Below are positions 20,483 to 29,270 of a stretch of 64,000 bases of DNA, piece after piece; position 1 is the first letter of the stretch; each line of letters begins with the position of its first letter. The notes under the pieces were generated by a model. The model was not told the DNA's origin, ran no database searches, and was given only the letters and a program-made list of their open reading frames with translations. Origin of the DNA: Micromonospora arborensis (GTDB taxonomy: Bacteria; Actinomycetota; Actinomycetes; Mycobacteriales; Micromonosporaceae); NCBI RefSeq assembly GCF_003205615.1, contig NZ_PYBV01000035.1:1-64000 (forward strand), written 5' to 3'. The position numbers and the translations under genes were made by a program.

Positions 20483-20647
20483 CCAGCGGGCCGACTCCCG
20501 GCGTGTCGCGGGGGAGCGGTGACCGGTTCACCACCGTCGGTGAAAACCCACCCTCTCCTTGCCGTCCGGTGCGAACACACCCGTCTGGTCGGGTCGATGC
20601 CCCGCTTCTAGCGTTGCGGGTGGGGGCGACCGGAGGCGAGGACGGCG

Positions 20648-21526
20648 GTGGTGACGGTGTGGCGGTATGCGCTGAGGGCAGGGGTGGTACTGGCCTGCCT
20701 GAGTGGGGTGGGGTTGACCCTGGCCGCTCCGGCACAGGCGGCGTTCACCACCGAGCTGAGTGGGCTGCCGGCCCGGTTCACCGCCGGCGAGCAGGTACGC
20801 ACGGTGTCCGCGGTCGTCTCCCGGACCGACCGGCGCGGCGGCTGCGTGAAGGTGCGGTGGTCGATGGTGCTCAGCGTCCAGGGCATCCGACTCGACCAGG
20901 TGAAGATGGATCGGGTGGAGGAGACCGGGGACTTCCCCCTGGACGTCCGGACCGAGGGCAACGTGGCGCGGCTGACCGACCGGCAGTTCGATCCGGGCAC
21001 GCTCTGCCCGGGCCGCACCGTCACGGCACGCTACCGGGTGGCCTTCGACGAGGACGTCACCCAGGGCCGGGTCACCCTCGCCGCCGAGGCGTACGACGCC
21101 GACGCGCGTCTGCTGGCCCGGCAGACGGCCACGCGCTCCGTGGTGGGGGTGCGCGGCGTCCCGACCGCCACGCCGAAGCCGACCGCCACGCCGAAGCCGA
21201 GCGCCACTGCGCCGCAGCCCAGCGAACCGGCGAGCGCGCCGGCCGAGGAGGACACGTCCGGGGTGGAGCCGGTGGGGGACTACCCGGCCGACGCCGCGCC
21301 GCCGCCCGGCCGCCCGGTCTCGCAGTCCGGCGGGTTCGGTGCCGTGCAGGCCGCGTTCCTGCTCGGCGGGCTGCTGCTCTCGCTCGGGATGGGGTTGCTG
21401 CTGCGGCTGCGCCACCTGACCCGCGCCGCGGGCGACGACGTCGAGGACCCGCCCGAGGACCCGCCCATGGACCGGCGCTGGGAGCGACCGGCCCCGGCCG
21501 ACCGTTGGCGACCGGCCCGCCGCTGA
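20648..21526 (+). CDS. Secreted, C-terminally membrane-anchored protein of unknown function (292 aa)
   Basis: I do not recognise the family. A signal peptide (1-32, ending APAQAA) leads to an extracellular beta-rich region (33-165) with one Cys pair (GGCVKV, TLCPGRT). Next come a low-complexity TPKPTATPKPS and Ser/Pro/Glu linker (170-225) and one membrane helix (AAFLLGGLLLSLGMGLLLRL, about 238-257), then a charged Pro/Arg-rich cytoplasmic tail. GGAGG lies before the GTG at 20648. The layout suggests a surface protein held by a C-terminal helix. Confidence 0.75.
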   Translation: MVTVWRYALRAGVVLACLSGVGLTLAAPAQAAFTTELSGLPARFTAGEQVRTVSAVVSRTDRRGGCVKVRWSMVLSVQGIRLDQVKMDRVEETGDFPLDVRTEGNVARLTDRQFDPGTLCPGRTVTARYRVAFDEDVTQGRVTLAAEAYDADARLLARQTATRSVVGVRGVPTATPKPTATPKPSATAPQPSEPASAPAEEDTSGVEPVGDYPADAAPPPGRPVSQSGGFGAVQAAFLLGGLLLSLGMGLLLRLRHLTRAAGDDVEDPPEDPPMDRRWERPAPADRWRPARR

Positions 21527-21532
21527 CCGGGG

Positions 21533-21569
21533 CCGTGAGGGCCGGCGGACACCCCGCCGGCCCTCACGG
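21533..21569. terminator. Strong bidirectional terminator
   Basis: Perfect 16-bp stem (arms 21533-21548 and 21554-21569) with a 5-base loop ACACC, between the convergent membrane-anchored protein and M36 protease genes. Confidence 0.88.
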
Positions 21570-21571
21570 TG

Positions 21572-24475
21572 TCACTTCGAGAACGCCTGGAACTCGGCGA
21601 TCCTGACCTGGTTCCGGGCCGGGCTGGCGGTCGCGCAGTCCGTCGTCGTGGCCGGGTCGTCGTCCTGCTCGCCCGCGTACTGCGGACCGCCGGTGCACTG
21701 GCTCGCCAGCACCTCCAGCCGCAGGTGGGTGGCGAGGGTGGTGGGCACCGCGAACGTCCGGAGGTTGATGTCCCGGCTGTAGGCCCGGTACGCCCCACCG
21801 GGGAACGCGTCGCCCGCGCTGGTGTAGATCCGTTGCCAGCGCGCCGGATCCGCGCAGTCGGTGGTGGTCGCGTTGCAGGCGGACACGGCGAACGAGCGCA
21901 ACGCGCTGAGCGCGTTCTGACTGCCGGTGTCGGCGTCGCCGGCGATCGCCGGGCGCAGCATCGCGCTGACGTTCACCCGTTTGACCACCTGCGCGGCGTC
22001 CCCGGGCAGCGCCACGGTGAGCTGCCGGCCGGCGACCCCGTCCAGCGAGGCCCAGTTCGTCGACTCGGTGTCGTCGACGATCCGGTCCAGGTTGACCCCG
22101 TCGCCGCTGACCGTGGCACCGGACGCGGTGGACGCGAGGTTGCGGCTCATCCGCAGGTCCACGTACCCGCTCTGGCCGGCCTTGGCGTCCACGCTGAGCC
22201 GCTGGTGCCCGAAGCCAGGGGCCACGGCGAGCAGGTCGTACGTGCCGGCCACCAGCTCCACGGTGTCCGGGATCGGCGTCGCCGGGTCGGTGTCGGCCAC
22301 CGGCACGGCCCGCGCCTCGTACGCCCCGACGTACACCCGGATGGGCGCGTCGGCGCTGTCCCCGCGCGGGCGCAGGGTGAGCGTCGCGTTGCCACCGCCG
22401 GGGGAGGCGAAGCTCGGCGTCGGGTCGGTGTCACCGGCACCGACGGTGACGGCGTCCCGGCCCATTCCGGAGCGGGCGAACTCGGCCCAGATCAGGTCCT
22501 GGTTCGCGCCGCCGAAGCGGAGCAGGTCGGCGGTGAGCATGTTGTCCCGCATGTCGAGCATGCTGACCTGGCTGGCGGCCTGTAGCAGGAACGAGTCGAA
22601 GACCAGTTGCGACCAGCGCCGGTTGCCGGGGCACTTGTCGGCGGCGACCTTCCCCTGCGCGCATTCGAGCTGTCGCTGCGGGGTGCCGAGGCCGTACCGC
22701 TTGACGAGCGCGGAGCGGACCCGGAAGTTGGTGGCGCCCCAGATCTCCCCGTCGGCGTGCACGGCCGGCCCGCCGGTGTTGTAGCCGATGTCGGAGTAGT
22801 TGAGCGGGCTGCGGCTCAGGTCGTAGTTGCGGATGCCGCTGACCAGGTTGCCGGTGACGTAGCCGCCGGTGACGAAGGGCGTCTCGCCGGGCGCGCGCAA
22901 CCCGTGCTGGAAGAGGTACTCGGCGGCGAGCAGGTCACCCCAGGACTCACCCATCGCCCCGCCCTGGTGGCCGCCGATCCCGCTGTCCGGGCCGGCGATC
23001 ATCCGGTTGGTGATCGCGTGGGTGTACTCGTGACCGATCACCGTCATGTCGTAGTCGCCGTCCACGCACGGCGGGTACGGCCCGCCGGCCAGCGGCTGCC
23101 ACAGGTACATGTTGGTGGTCGGCGGCAGCCCGTCGCGCATGGTGCCCTGGTTGGCGTTGTTCCGGTTGCCGGTCAGCGCGCCCTGCTGGGCGCGGCCCTG
23201 CTCGGCGTCACCGCCCAGTCCGTCGGGGGTGAGGTTGACCGCCTGGAGGTTCCACGCCGACTCGGTGAAGCCCAACTGGTACGACCAGTCGTGCAGCCGG
23301 TTGTGCATGGCGAAGAGGTTGGCGATCGACGCGTCCGCGTCGTTGCGCTGGGTGGAGGTGAACACCCCCGGGTTGCAGCGGGCCTGGTGCCACTGGTCGG
23401 TGAAGGGGTATTCGTAGCGGCGCTCCGGGCTGGTGGTGGCCGGCACGATCGGGGTGCCCGACCCCCAGGAGAGCACCGTGTTGGCCGAGTTGCCGCGCGA
23501 GGTGAAGGTCGGCGTGCCGGTGGCCGCGTCGACATCCCACGGTTGGCCGGTGGCCGGGTCACGGAAGGCGGCCTGGCACCCGGGCGACGGGTCGCCGCAC
23601 CAGCGCACCCGGGGGTCCTGCCCGGGGCCGAGGTCGCGGGGCGGGGTGGCCGGGAAGACCGCCCAGTTCGGGTTGTCGGAGTCGAAGTCGACGAGGTCCT
23701 CCCGGACCAGCACCTGCCCGGTCCTGCCGTCCACGTAACTGGTGAACGCGGCCGGCTGTTCGGTGTCCGCACCGATCATGGTCACCTCGTAGGCGGCCCG
23801 AGGCCCGTCCAGCGGGGTGGGGACCGCCACGGCTCGCACGGTGTGGCTGGCCACCGCGTTGGTGCTCAGCTTCGCGTCGGCGAGCGCGGCGGCGTACGCC
23901 TGCTCGGCGGTGCGGGTGGCCGGTGCCGGGGCGCCCGTGTTCCGGGCCAGCGAGGAGCTGACCGAGAGCACCGTGCCGTTGGTGACCGCGATGGTGACGA
24001 GGCCGTCCGGTCCGGCGGGCAGATCGCCGAAGCGTTGCCGGAGGGTGACCACCGTCCCGCTGCCGATCGGCCGGACCAGCACCCGTTCCATGCTGGCCAC
24101 CGCGGCGGCGTCCATCCCGAACAGGTCGCGGTTGGCGGTCAGGTAGGCGCGGGCCGCGGCCTCCGGGTCGGCGGACAGCCCGGTGGCCAGCGGGGTGCGG
24201 CCGGGGCCGAGCGCCTGCGGGGTGCCGAGCCGGTTCCACCGGACGTCGGGATCGGCGGCCCGGGCCAGGCCACGCTGACGGGCGTCGGGTGCCGCCGTAC
24301 CGATGCGGTTGTCGACGTCGGCCGGTTCGTGCCCCTCGGCGAACGGTCCGGACCGGCGCTCGGCGGACGGCGCGCTGCCCGCGGGGGCGGCGGTGCTCGC
24401 GCTGGTGGGGAGCAGCGCGGCGACCGTCGCCGTCGTCGCCAGGACGGCGATGAGCCGGCGTCGACGCCGGCTCAT
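21572..24475 (-). CDS. Secreted M36 fungalysin-like metalloprotease (967 aa)
   Basis: Zinc protease of the fungalysin/thermolysin clan. Signal peptide 1-30 (RRRRRLIAVLATTATVAALLPTSAS) is followed by an FTP/PepSY-like inhibitory propeptide (about 50-250). The M36 catalytic domain has VIGHEYTHAITNR, whose first zinc His is near residue 482, and the third ligand Glu in GAMGESWGD. The C-terminal third holds a carboxypeptidase-regulatory-like and a galactose-binding-like beta domain (RIVDDTESTNWASL). The frame is open to 25093, but MSRRRRR with the signal peptide is the credible start. The prodomain suggests activation after export. Confidence 0.93.
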   Translation of the reverse strand: MSRRRRRLIAVLATTATVAALLPTSASTAAPAGSAPSAERRSGPFAEGHEPADVDNRIGTAAPDARQRGLARAADPDVRWNRLGTPQALGPGRTPLATGLSADPEAAARAYLTANRDLFGMDAAAVASMERVLVRPIGSGTVVTLRQRFGDLPAGPDGLVTIAVTNGTVLSVSSSLARNTGAPAPATRTAEQAYAAALADAKLSTNAVASHTVRAVAVPTPLDGPRAAYEVTMIGADTEQPAAFTSYVDGRTGQVLVREDLVDFDSDNPNWAVFPATPPRDLGPGQDPRVRWCGDPSPGCQAAFRDPATGQPWDVDAATGTPTFTSRGNSANTVLSWGSGTPIVPATTSPERRYEYPFTDQWHQARCNPGVFTSTQRNDADASIANLFAMHNRLHDWSYQLGFTESAWNLQAVNLTPDGLGGDAEQGRAQQGALTGNRNNANQGTMRDGLPPTTNMYLWQPLAGGPYPPCVDGDYDMTVIGHEYTHAITNRMIAGPDSGIGGHQGGAMGESWGDLLAAEYLFQHGLRAPGETPFVTGGYVTGNLVSGIRNYDLSRSPLNYSDIGYNTGGPAVHADGEIWGATNFRVRSALVKRYGLGTPQRQLECAQGKVAADKCPGNRRWSQLVFDSFLLQAASQVSMLDMRDNMLTADLLRFGGANQDLIWAEFARSGMGRDAVTVGAGDTDPTPSFASPGGGNATLTLRPRGDSADAPIRVYVGAYEARAVPVADTDPATPIPDTVELVAGTYDLLAVAPGFGHQRLSVDAKAGQSGYVDLRMSRNLASTASGATVSGDGVNLDRIVDDTESTNWASLDGVAGRQLTVALPGDAAQVVKRVNVSAMLRPAIAGDADTGSQNALSALRSFAVSACNATTTDCADPARWQRIYTSAGDAFPGGAYRAYSRDINLRTFAVPTTLATHLRLEVLASQCTGGPQYAGEQDDDPATTTDCATASPARNQVRIAEFQAFSK

Positions 24476-24824
24476 CGGGGGTGACCATTGCGGTTGTGGC
24501 ACAGGACCTCCTCGTGGGAGCGGGATGGCCGACGGTCGCCGGCCGCCACTGCGCGAAGACGCATGTGCATCTGTGGATATCAGTCGATCGTGATGGCGGC
24601 AAGGTCCAGGGCCGCCGATGCGGCAACAGATCGACATCTCTTGGAGAAGGGCGCGGTCGGGTGTCAGGACGCGCCGTGCACCGACTGTCCGTCGCCGTCC
24701 ACGGCATCGCCATCGACGCCCCTCCCGAGCGGGAGCGAGCGCGGCGCTGGTTGTCCACGGTGGCGATGGCGCCGACCGGCTACGGGCGCTGCTGTGTCGG
24801 GCACATCCGGGGCCACCGCCGTGG
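24476..24824. other. Intergenic region upstream of the M36 protease
   Basis: No convincing gene was found; long frames on both strands lack homology and conflict with the flanks. A possible minus-strand promoter (TTGCCG, 17 bases, TATCCA) lies near 24570-24605. The region should hold the protease promoter and the end of the DinB-like gene transcript. Confidence 0.4.
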
Positions 24825-25406
24825 TCAGTCGCTCGGCGCCCAGTTCGGGTCGCGGCCGAAGGCGGCCAACAGGTGATCCTGCTCGTCTGCGTCGTCGGAC
24901 ACCAGCACGCCGGGCCGGACCAGGTTGTTGCGCCGGTAGTTGTCGATCTGGCCGGTGAACCAGCCGGCGGCGGCGCGCACCACGTTCGGATCGAAACTCG
25001 GCTCCGCCCCGATCGCCACCGCCACGTCCCAGCCGTGGACGAGATGCTCGGCGAGGAGTTGCTTGAGGTATTCCGTCGCCGGGGTCTCGCCACTGGAGAG
25101 GTGCACGGTGCGGTCGATCGTGCCGGGATGGGTGGCGGCGATCTCTGCCTGCGCGGCCGCCTCCCGCGCCATCGAGATCGGGTCGGTGCCGAGCTGGTCG
25201 CCGTCGAGCCGGTCGCCGACCTCGTCGATGGTCCGGCCGGCGAGCAGCGGAACGCTCCACCGGTCCTCGGTCACCACGTGGTTGACCAGCGCCCGTACGT
25301 CCCACTCCGCGCAGGGTGTCGGGTCGGACCACTGGCCGGGCTCGATCTGATCCACCCGGTCGACGAATTCGGCCAGGCTCCGGCGGTACGCGTCCAGCAG
25401 ATCCAT
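24825..25406 (-). CDS. TIGR03086-type DinB/mycothiol-dependent metal-binding protein (193 aa)
   Basis: Four-helix DinB-fold protein of the maleylpyruvate isomerase N-terminal/TIGR03086 group. It has WSDPTPCAEWDVRALVNHVV (metal-binding first His) and EHLVHGWDVAVAIG (second pair of ligands). In actinobacteria such proteins are often mycothiol- or metal-dependent transferases, but most have no known substrate. A -10 box AACAAT (25414-25419) lies 7 bases before the ATG. Next to a TetR regulator encoded on the same strand. Confidence 0.87.
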   Translation of the reverse strand: MDLLDAYRRSLAEFVDRVDQIEPGQWSDPTPCAEWDVRALVNHVVTEDRWSVPLLAGRTIDEVGDRLDGDQLGTDPISMAREAAAQAEIAATHPGTIDRTVHLSSGETPATEYLKQLLAEHLVHGWDVAVAIGAEPSFDPNVVRAAAGWFTGQIDNYRRNNLVRPGVLVSDDADEQDHLLAAFGRDPNWAPSD

Positions 25407-25489
25407 GCTGCCGATTGTTCCGGTCCGCGCGGCGGGCCGAGCCGTTTTCCCCGGCCTGGTGGGGCGAGTTCAGTGCCGGGCCGCCCGGC

Positions 25490-26092
25490 TCAGTCCAGCT
25501 CGGCCTGGTCCAGGCCGAGCTCCCGGGCGGTGACCAGGCGGACCCACTCGCCGAACTGCCGGCGGGAGATCACCCGGTCGTGCACGGCGAGCTGCACGGC
25601 GAGGCCGTCCATAACCGCGCTGATCCGCCAGGCGGCGCCGTCCGGGTCGGCGCACTGGAAGGTGCCGTCGGCCACCCCGGCGGAGATCACCGCCGCCAGG
25701 TCCTGCCGCCAGCGCAGGTCGAGCCGGCGGGAGACCTTCTCCAGTTCGGGGGTACGCAGTGACTCGGACCAGCCGTCGATCCACATAGACCAGGAGGTCG
25801 CCCGCCCGGCCGGGGTGTAGAGCTTGAGGATCCGGCGGAGCTTGGTCAGCGGCGGGGCCGAGGAGCGGGTCACCACGTCCAGCCGGGCCAGATCCTGCTC
25901 GACCGCGTACGCGAAGGCCTGCGCGAGCAACCGTTCCTTGGTGGCGAAGTGGTAGAAAACCAATGCTTGACTCACTCCGGCGGCCTGCGCCACGTCCGCC
26001 GTCCGGGTGTTGGCCAGACCCCGCTCCACGATCACGTCGCAGGCGGTGCGCAGCAGGGCATCCAGGCGGATCTCGGCCGCACGTCTCGTCAC
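25490..26092 (-). CDS. TetR/AcrR-family transcriptional regulator (200 aa)
   Basis: An N-terminal HTH (10-60: LRTACDVIVERGLANTRTADVAQAAGVSQALVFYHF) is followed by a helical ligand domain with WRQDLAAVI and a BetI-like C-terminus. I start at GTG 26092 because TACGGT (26100-26105) lies exactly 7 bases upstream and the HTH follows; the frame is open to 26176. It may regulate itself or the DinB-like neighbour. Confidence 0.88.
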   Translation of the reverse strand: MTRRAAEIRLDALLRTACDVIVERGLANTRTADVAQAAGVSQALVFYHFATKERLLAQAFAYAVEQDLARLDVVTRSSAPPLTKLRRILKLYTPAGRATSWSMWIDGWSESLRTPELEKVSRRLDLRWRQDLAAVISAGVADGTFQCADPDGAAWRISAVMDGLAVQLAVHDRVISRRQFGEWVRLVTARELGLDQAELD

Positions 26093-26482
26093 GACGGTTA
26101 CCGTAGCCCATTCGAGTGAACACGAACAGTTACCGCTGCCGTCCGATCCGCGCTGCGACAGTCGGAAGCCGGACACTTCCTGGGGCTGTCGTCGGTCGTT
26201 CTCTCAAGAGATGTTCGTCGAGGTCCGCCGCGAGTGGTCGGCGCGCGGAGAGGTCCGCCGGCCGGCAGCCGGGGCGGCGCTGGTGTTCATGGTGTGGCGA
26301 CGGCCGAAGGTGACGGTCGGTGACCCGTCGAGGCGCCAGGCCAGCCCCCTAGGAAGCCTGTCGGTGGTGGCGCCGGTCCCGCCGATCATGGGTGGGACGC
26401 GCCGGGGGCGACCCCGAGTTGGCAGTAGTTCACCGGCTCGGCTAAAGTTCTCATCCGTCACCCGGGAACGTCCGGGGGGCGT
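26093..26482. other. Intergenic region before the tRNA cluster
   Basis: Holds the TetR promoter (-10 at 26100) and the tRNA promoter region. No gene is supported: the frames here lack start signals and family features. Confidence 0.5.
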
Positions 26483-26555
26483 GCGGACGTAGCGCAGCTG
26501 GTAGCGCATCACCTTGCCAAGGTGAGGGTCGCGGGTTCGAATCCCGTCGTCCGCT
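26483..26555 (+). tRNA. tRNA-Gly (GCC)
   Basis: 73-base cloverleaf. The acceptor stem GCGGACG pairs with CGTCCGC, the anticodon loop is TTGCCAA, and the T-arm is GCGGGTTCGAATCCCGT. CCA is not encoded. It is base-identical to the copy at 32432, including several bases upstream. Confidence 0.96.
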
Positions 26556-26589
26556 CGGAGCTGCCGCCACGCATGACGGGGGCAACCTC

Positions 26590-26660
26590 GGTGGGGTGGC
26601 CGAGAGGCGAGGCAACGGCCTGCAAAGCCGTGTACGCGGGTTCAAATCCCGTCCCCACCT
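26590..26660 (+). tRNA. tRNA-Cys (GCA)
   Basis: 71-base cloverleaf with acceptor GGTGGGG/CCCCACC, anticodon loop CTGCAAA and T-arm CGGGTTCAAATCCCG. It has no second copy in the window. Confidence 0.95.
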
Positions 26661-26673
26661 CAGCAACAAGCAC

Positions 26674-26745
26674 GGGCGATTGGCGCAGTGGGAGCGCGCT
26701 TCCTTGACACGGAAGAGGTCACTGGTTCAAACCCAGTATCGCCCA
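26674..26745 (+). tRNA. tRNA-Val (GAC)
   Basis: 72-base cloverleaf with acceptor GGGCGAT/ATCGCCC, anticodon loop TTGACAC and T-arm CTGGTTCAAACCCAG. It differs from the copy at 32531 only at the first anticodon-loop base (T here, C there). Confidence 0.96.
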
Positions 26746-26765
26746 CCAGTTGGACGAACAGGTCA

Positions 26766-26803
26766 AACGGCTCGTTACCGGAAGTTTCCGGTAACGAGCC
26801 GTT
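26766..26803. terminator. Terminator after the tRNA-Val gene
   Basis: 18-bp near-perfect stem (arms 26766-26783 and 26786-26803) with a 2-base loop, 20 bases after tRNA-Val and before the convergent SDR gene, so it can serve both directions. Confidence 0.85.
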
Positions 26804-26858
26804 CTGGTTGGTGGTGGTAAGGAGCAAGCCGGCCAGGCTCAGTCACCTGTGCAGCGTG

Positions 26859-27698
26859 TCAGGACACCGCGGTCGATCGGCTGAGCTCTTCCCAGGCGGT
26901 CAGGTCGGCGAGACGCGATTCGAGCTCGGCGCGGAGCCCGTCGACGGCGTCACCACCCAGCGCGAGTCGAAGAGGCGGATTGTCGCTGTCCACCGCGGTG
27001 ACGATGGCTGCGGCGGCCTTGGCGGGGTCGCCTTCCTCGGAGCCCTGCATCGCGTTGACGTAGGCGCGGAAGGCCCCGGCGGTTCCACTGTAGGCGTCGA
27101 TGACCGTCGCCTCGCTCTTGTTGCTGTTGATCTGGGTGCGGAATGCTCCCGGTTCCACCATCACGACGCGCACACCGAATGGGGCAACCTCTCCCGCCAG
27201 CGTCTGAGACAGGCCTTCGAGGGCGAACTTTCCGGCATGGTAGGCCCCGAAGGCATGGAAGCTCGTCTGTCCACCCATCGAGCTCATCTGCACGATGGTT
27301 CCGCTACCCCGCTCGCGCATGCTCGGCAGTACAGCCTTCGTCGTCTGGGCGGCGCCGAAGAACAGGACCTCCATCTGCTCACGCAGTTGCTCCGTGGTGA
27401 GTTCCTCGACGGCGCCCATCATGAGGAATCCGGCGTTGTTGACGAGAACGTCGATCCGGCCGAATAGTGCCAGCGTCGCCTCTACCGCAGCCTTCACGGA
27501 GTGGGGATCGGTGACGTCCAGAGCGTAAGTGCTGACCTGCCCGTTACCGAGATCGGCGAGGTCTTGAAGAACTTCGGGACGGCGCGCTGTCGCCATCACC
27601 CGGTCACCCGCGGCCACTGCGGCGAGCACAATTTCACGGCCGAAACCGCTTGAGCACCCCGTGATAAGCCACACGCGGTCCTGGGTTTGACCTGTCAT
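26859..27698 (-). CDS. Short-chain dehydrogenase/reductase (279 aa)
   Basis: Classical SDR with TGCSSGFGREIV (cofactor Gly motif, residues 14-25), VLVNNAGF, the catalytic Ser in QMSSMGG and YHAGK (Tyr/Lys). The conserved ARRP after beta2 suggests NADP. Substrate unknown. Codon use and GC are slightly lower than in the flanks. It is divergent from the SnoaL-like gene across a spacer of about 440 bases containing an inverted repeat GGTTCTC/GAGAACC near its start. Confidence 0.9.
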   Translation of the reverse strand: MTGQTQDRVWLITGCSSGFGREIVLAAVAAGDRVMATARRPEVLQDLADLGNGQVSTYALDVTDPHSVKAAVEATLALFGRIDVLVNNAGFLMMGAVEELTTEQLREQMEVLFFGAAQTTKAVLPSMRERGSGTIVQMSSMGGQTSFHAFGAYHAGKFALEGLSQTLAGEVAPFGVRVVMVEPGAFRTQINSNKSEATVIDAYSGTAGAFRAYVNAMQGSEEGDPAKAAAAIVTAVDSDNPPLRLALGGDAVDGLRAELESRLADLTAWEELSRSTAVS

Positions 27699-28141
27699 GT
27701 CTTGCTCCTGATCGGTGTCGGTTCTCTATTGACTGCTTGCGAGAACCATTCTTATTGCAGGCGCGCGACAGGGTCCAACACATGTTTCCTGGGGCAGTGA
27801 CAGTCTGCTCCTGTGACGTCCCTCGGGCGCGTTCCCCAGGCCCGCGCGGCACTGGATCGCGCCGAGCAGGTCGCAACCACAGGACGAGTCGTACGTGGCG
27901 AGGTCGGCCAACCCGAAGCCCTCAGGGCGGTCTGCACGCTAACCTCACCCTCACGCGCCCTGTGTGAGGTGTCGACTTCGTGGCAGTCGGCAGCGGCTAC
28001 AGGATCAAACTGTGGTCGGCACAGGAAAAGGGTGTTGGACGCGGCAGACCCGCTCTGCGGATGATTTGTCTCGTCAACCACTGGACGGTTCGGCTCGCTG
28101 GGCCGAAACGTGAACCCTCGGATATTCGCAAAGGAATAATC
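27699..28141. other. Intergenic region between SDR and SnoaL-like genes
   Basis: No credible gene was found; frames on both strands lack family features. GGTTCTC at 27720-27726 and GAGAACC at 27741-27747 form an inverted repeat with a 14-base spacer just upstream of the SDR gene, a possible operator. TTGACT at 27729 lies between the arms. AAAGGAA at about 28130 is the ribosome-binding site of the SnoaL-like gene. Confidence 0.45.
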
Positions 28142-28609
28142 ATGCCTTCGGAAGTTTCTCTTGAGCAGTTCGCCGACCGCTTCGCCCTGCGCGATCTGGT
28201 CGATGCCTATGCCCACCGCGCAGACGTGAGGGATTTCAAGGGACAGGCGGCGCTGTACGCGGAGAATGGTCGGGTCGCCGTCTACACCGCCGACCCCAGC
28301 ACAAACGAACCCGCCCAGGTGCTGACCGGCCGGGACGAAATCGAATCCGGTATCACGGCGACGTTGCAGGACTTCGAGCAGACCTTTCACTTCAACGGCC
28401 AGAGCACGGTGCTGACGCTGAGCGGTGACCAGGCGACGGGCGAGAGCTACTGCATCGCCCACATGGTGACCAACGCGGCCGGTGAACGAACCCTGACGGC
28501 AATGACCATTCGCTACCGCGACACGTTCACACGTGTCGACGGAAGGTGGCTGTTCGCCGAACGGCTGCTCCTGATCGGTGTCACCGAGCAGCGCCCGCTG
28601 GCGGCCTGA
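28142..28609 (+). CDS. SnoaL-like / NTF2-fold protein (155 aa)
   Basis: Compact cone-shaped NTF2-like fold: FADRFALRDLVDAYAHRADVRDF at the N-terminus, ALYAENGRV, then beta strands ending in RYRDTFTRVDGRWLFAERLL. These proteins may act as small enzymes or ligand binders. The frame is open to 27980, but ATG 28142 has AAAGGAA before it and begins the domain. Pairing with the divergent SDR suggests a shared small-molecule pathway (inference). Confidence 0.85.
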   Translation: MPSEVSLEQFADRFALRDLVDAYAHRADVRDFKGQAALYAENGRVAVYTADPSTNEPAQVLTGRDEIESGITATLQDFEQTFHFNGQSTVLTLSGDQATGESYCIAHMVTNAAGERTLTAMTIRYRDTFTRVDGRWLFAERLLLIGVTEQRPLAA

Positions 28610-28636
28610 ACCTCCGCGAGAGCCCGGGGCGAGGGC

Positions 28637-29179
28637 TCACGTCAGGCTGAGCCGGTAACCAACCCCGCGTACGGTCTGCACACGCAGGGTGTCGTCGGCA
28701 GCGCGCAGTTTGCGGCGCAACCGCTTCACCGCCGAGTGCAGGACCGATGTGTCGCCGAGGTACGCACAGCCCCAGACCGACTCGAAGAGCCTCTCGTACG
28801 TCCAGACTCCGACCGGTTCGGTGGCGAGTTGGGTGAGCAGGTTGCGCTCAAGTCGGGTCAGGGTCAGCGGTTGCCCGCGCCACGTCACCAGGTGGTGAAG
28901 CGGATCGATCTCAAGGTCGCGCAGGCTGATCCGACCGGAGGTGGAGGCGGCGGCCGGAGCGGGCGCGGAGGTGGTGGCGGCCGGAGCGGGGCCGGCGGTG
29001 GCCGCGGGGCTGAGCAGCGGGGCCGGCCCGCCGATCAGGGGCGGACCGATCATCGCCTGCAGCTCCGCCAGGTCGGCGCAGATCACCAGGGTGCCGAGCC
29101 CGTCGAGGCGTCGGACCATCCGCTCGCGCACCGACACGTCGGCGGTTACGCAGAACACGAGGGACATGTCGTCGACCAC
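28637..29179 (-). CDS. OmpR/PhoB-type winged-helix regulator with atypical N-terminus (180 aa)
   Basis: The C-terminal residues 85-180 are a Trans_reg_C DNA-binding domain (LTRLERNLLTQLATEPVGVWTYERLFESVWG, SVLHSAVKRLRRKLR, VRGVGYRL). The N-terminal 45 residues (SLVFCVTADVSVRERMVRRLDGLG) look like the first beta-alpha of a receiver, but no phospho-acceptor region follows; an Ala/Pro/Thr linker takes its place. GTG 29179 is preceded by GGAGGAG at good spacing. No kinase is adjacent. It probably acts without phosphorylation. Confidence 0.83.
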   Translation of the reverse strand: MVDDMSLVFCVTADVSVRERMVRRLDGLGTLVICADLAELQAMIGPPLIGGPAPLLSPAATAGPAPAATTSAPAPAAASTSGRISLRDLEIDPLHHLVTWRGQPLTLTRLERNLLTQLATEPVGVWTYERLFESVWGCAYLGDTSVLHSAVKRLRRKLRAADDTLRVQTVRGVGYRLSLT

Positions 29180-29270
29180 TGCTCTCCTCCCCAGGCACCA
29201 CGTGAAAGACAACGCTGTCTGACCCTCATAGTCAAGGTTTCCTCAGACGGCCGTTGCCGTGCCGGGCGGC

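Noticed and set aside
24476-25093. N-terminal extension of the M36 protease
   Set aside because: Signal peptide starts at 24475, and the extension covers the DinB-like gene.
27752-28462. 236-residue minus-strand frame overlapping the SnoaL-like gene
   Set aside because: No family features; the SnoaL-like frame has a ribosome-binding site and a conserved fold.
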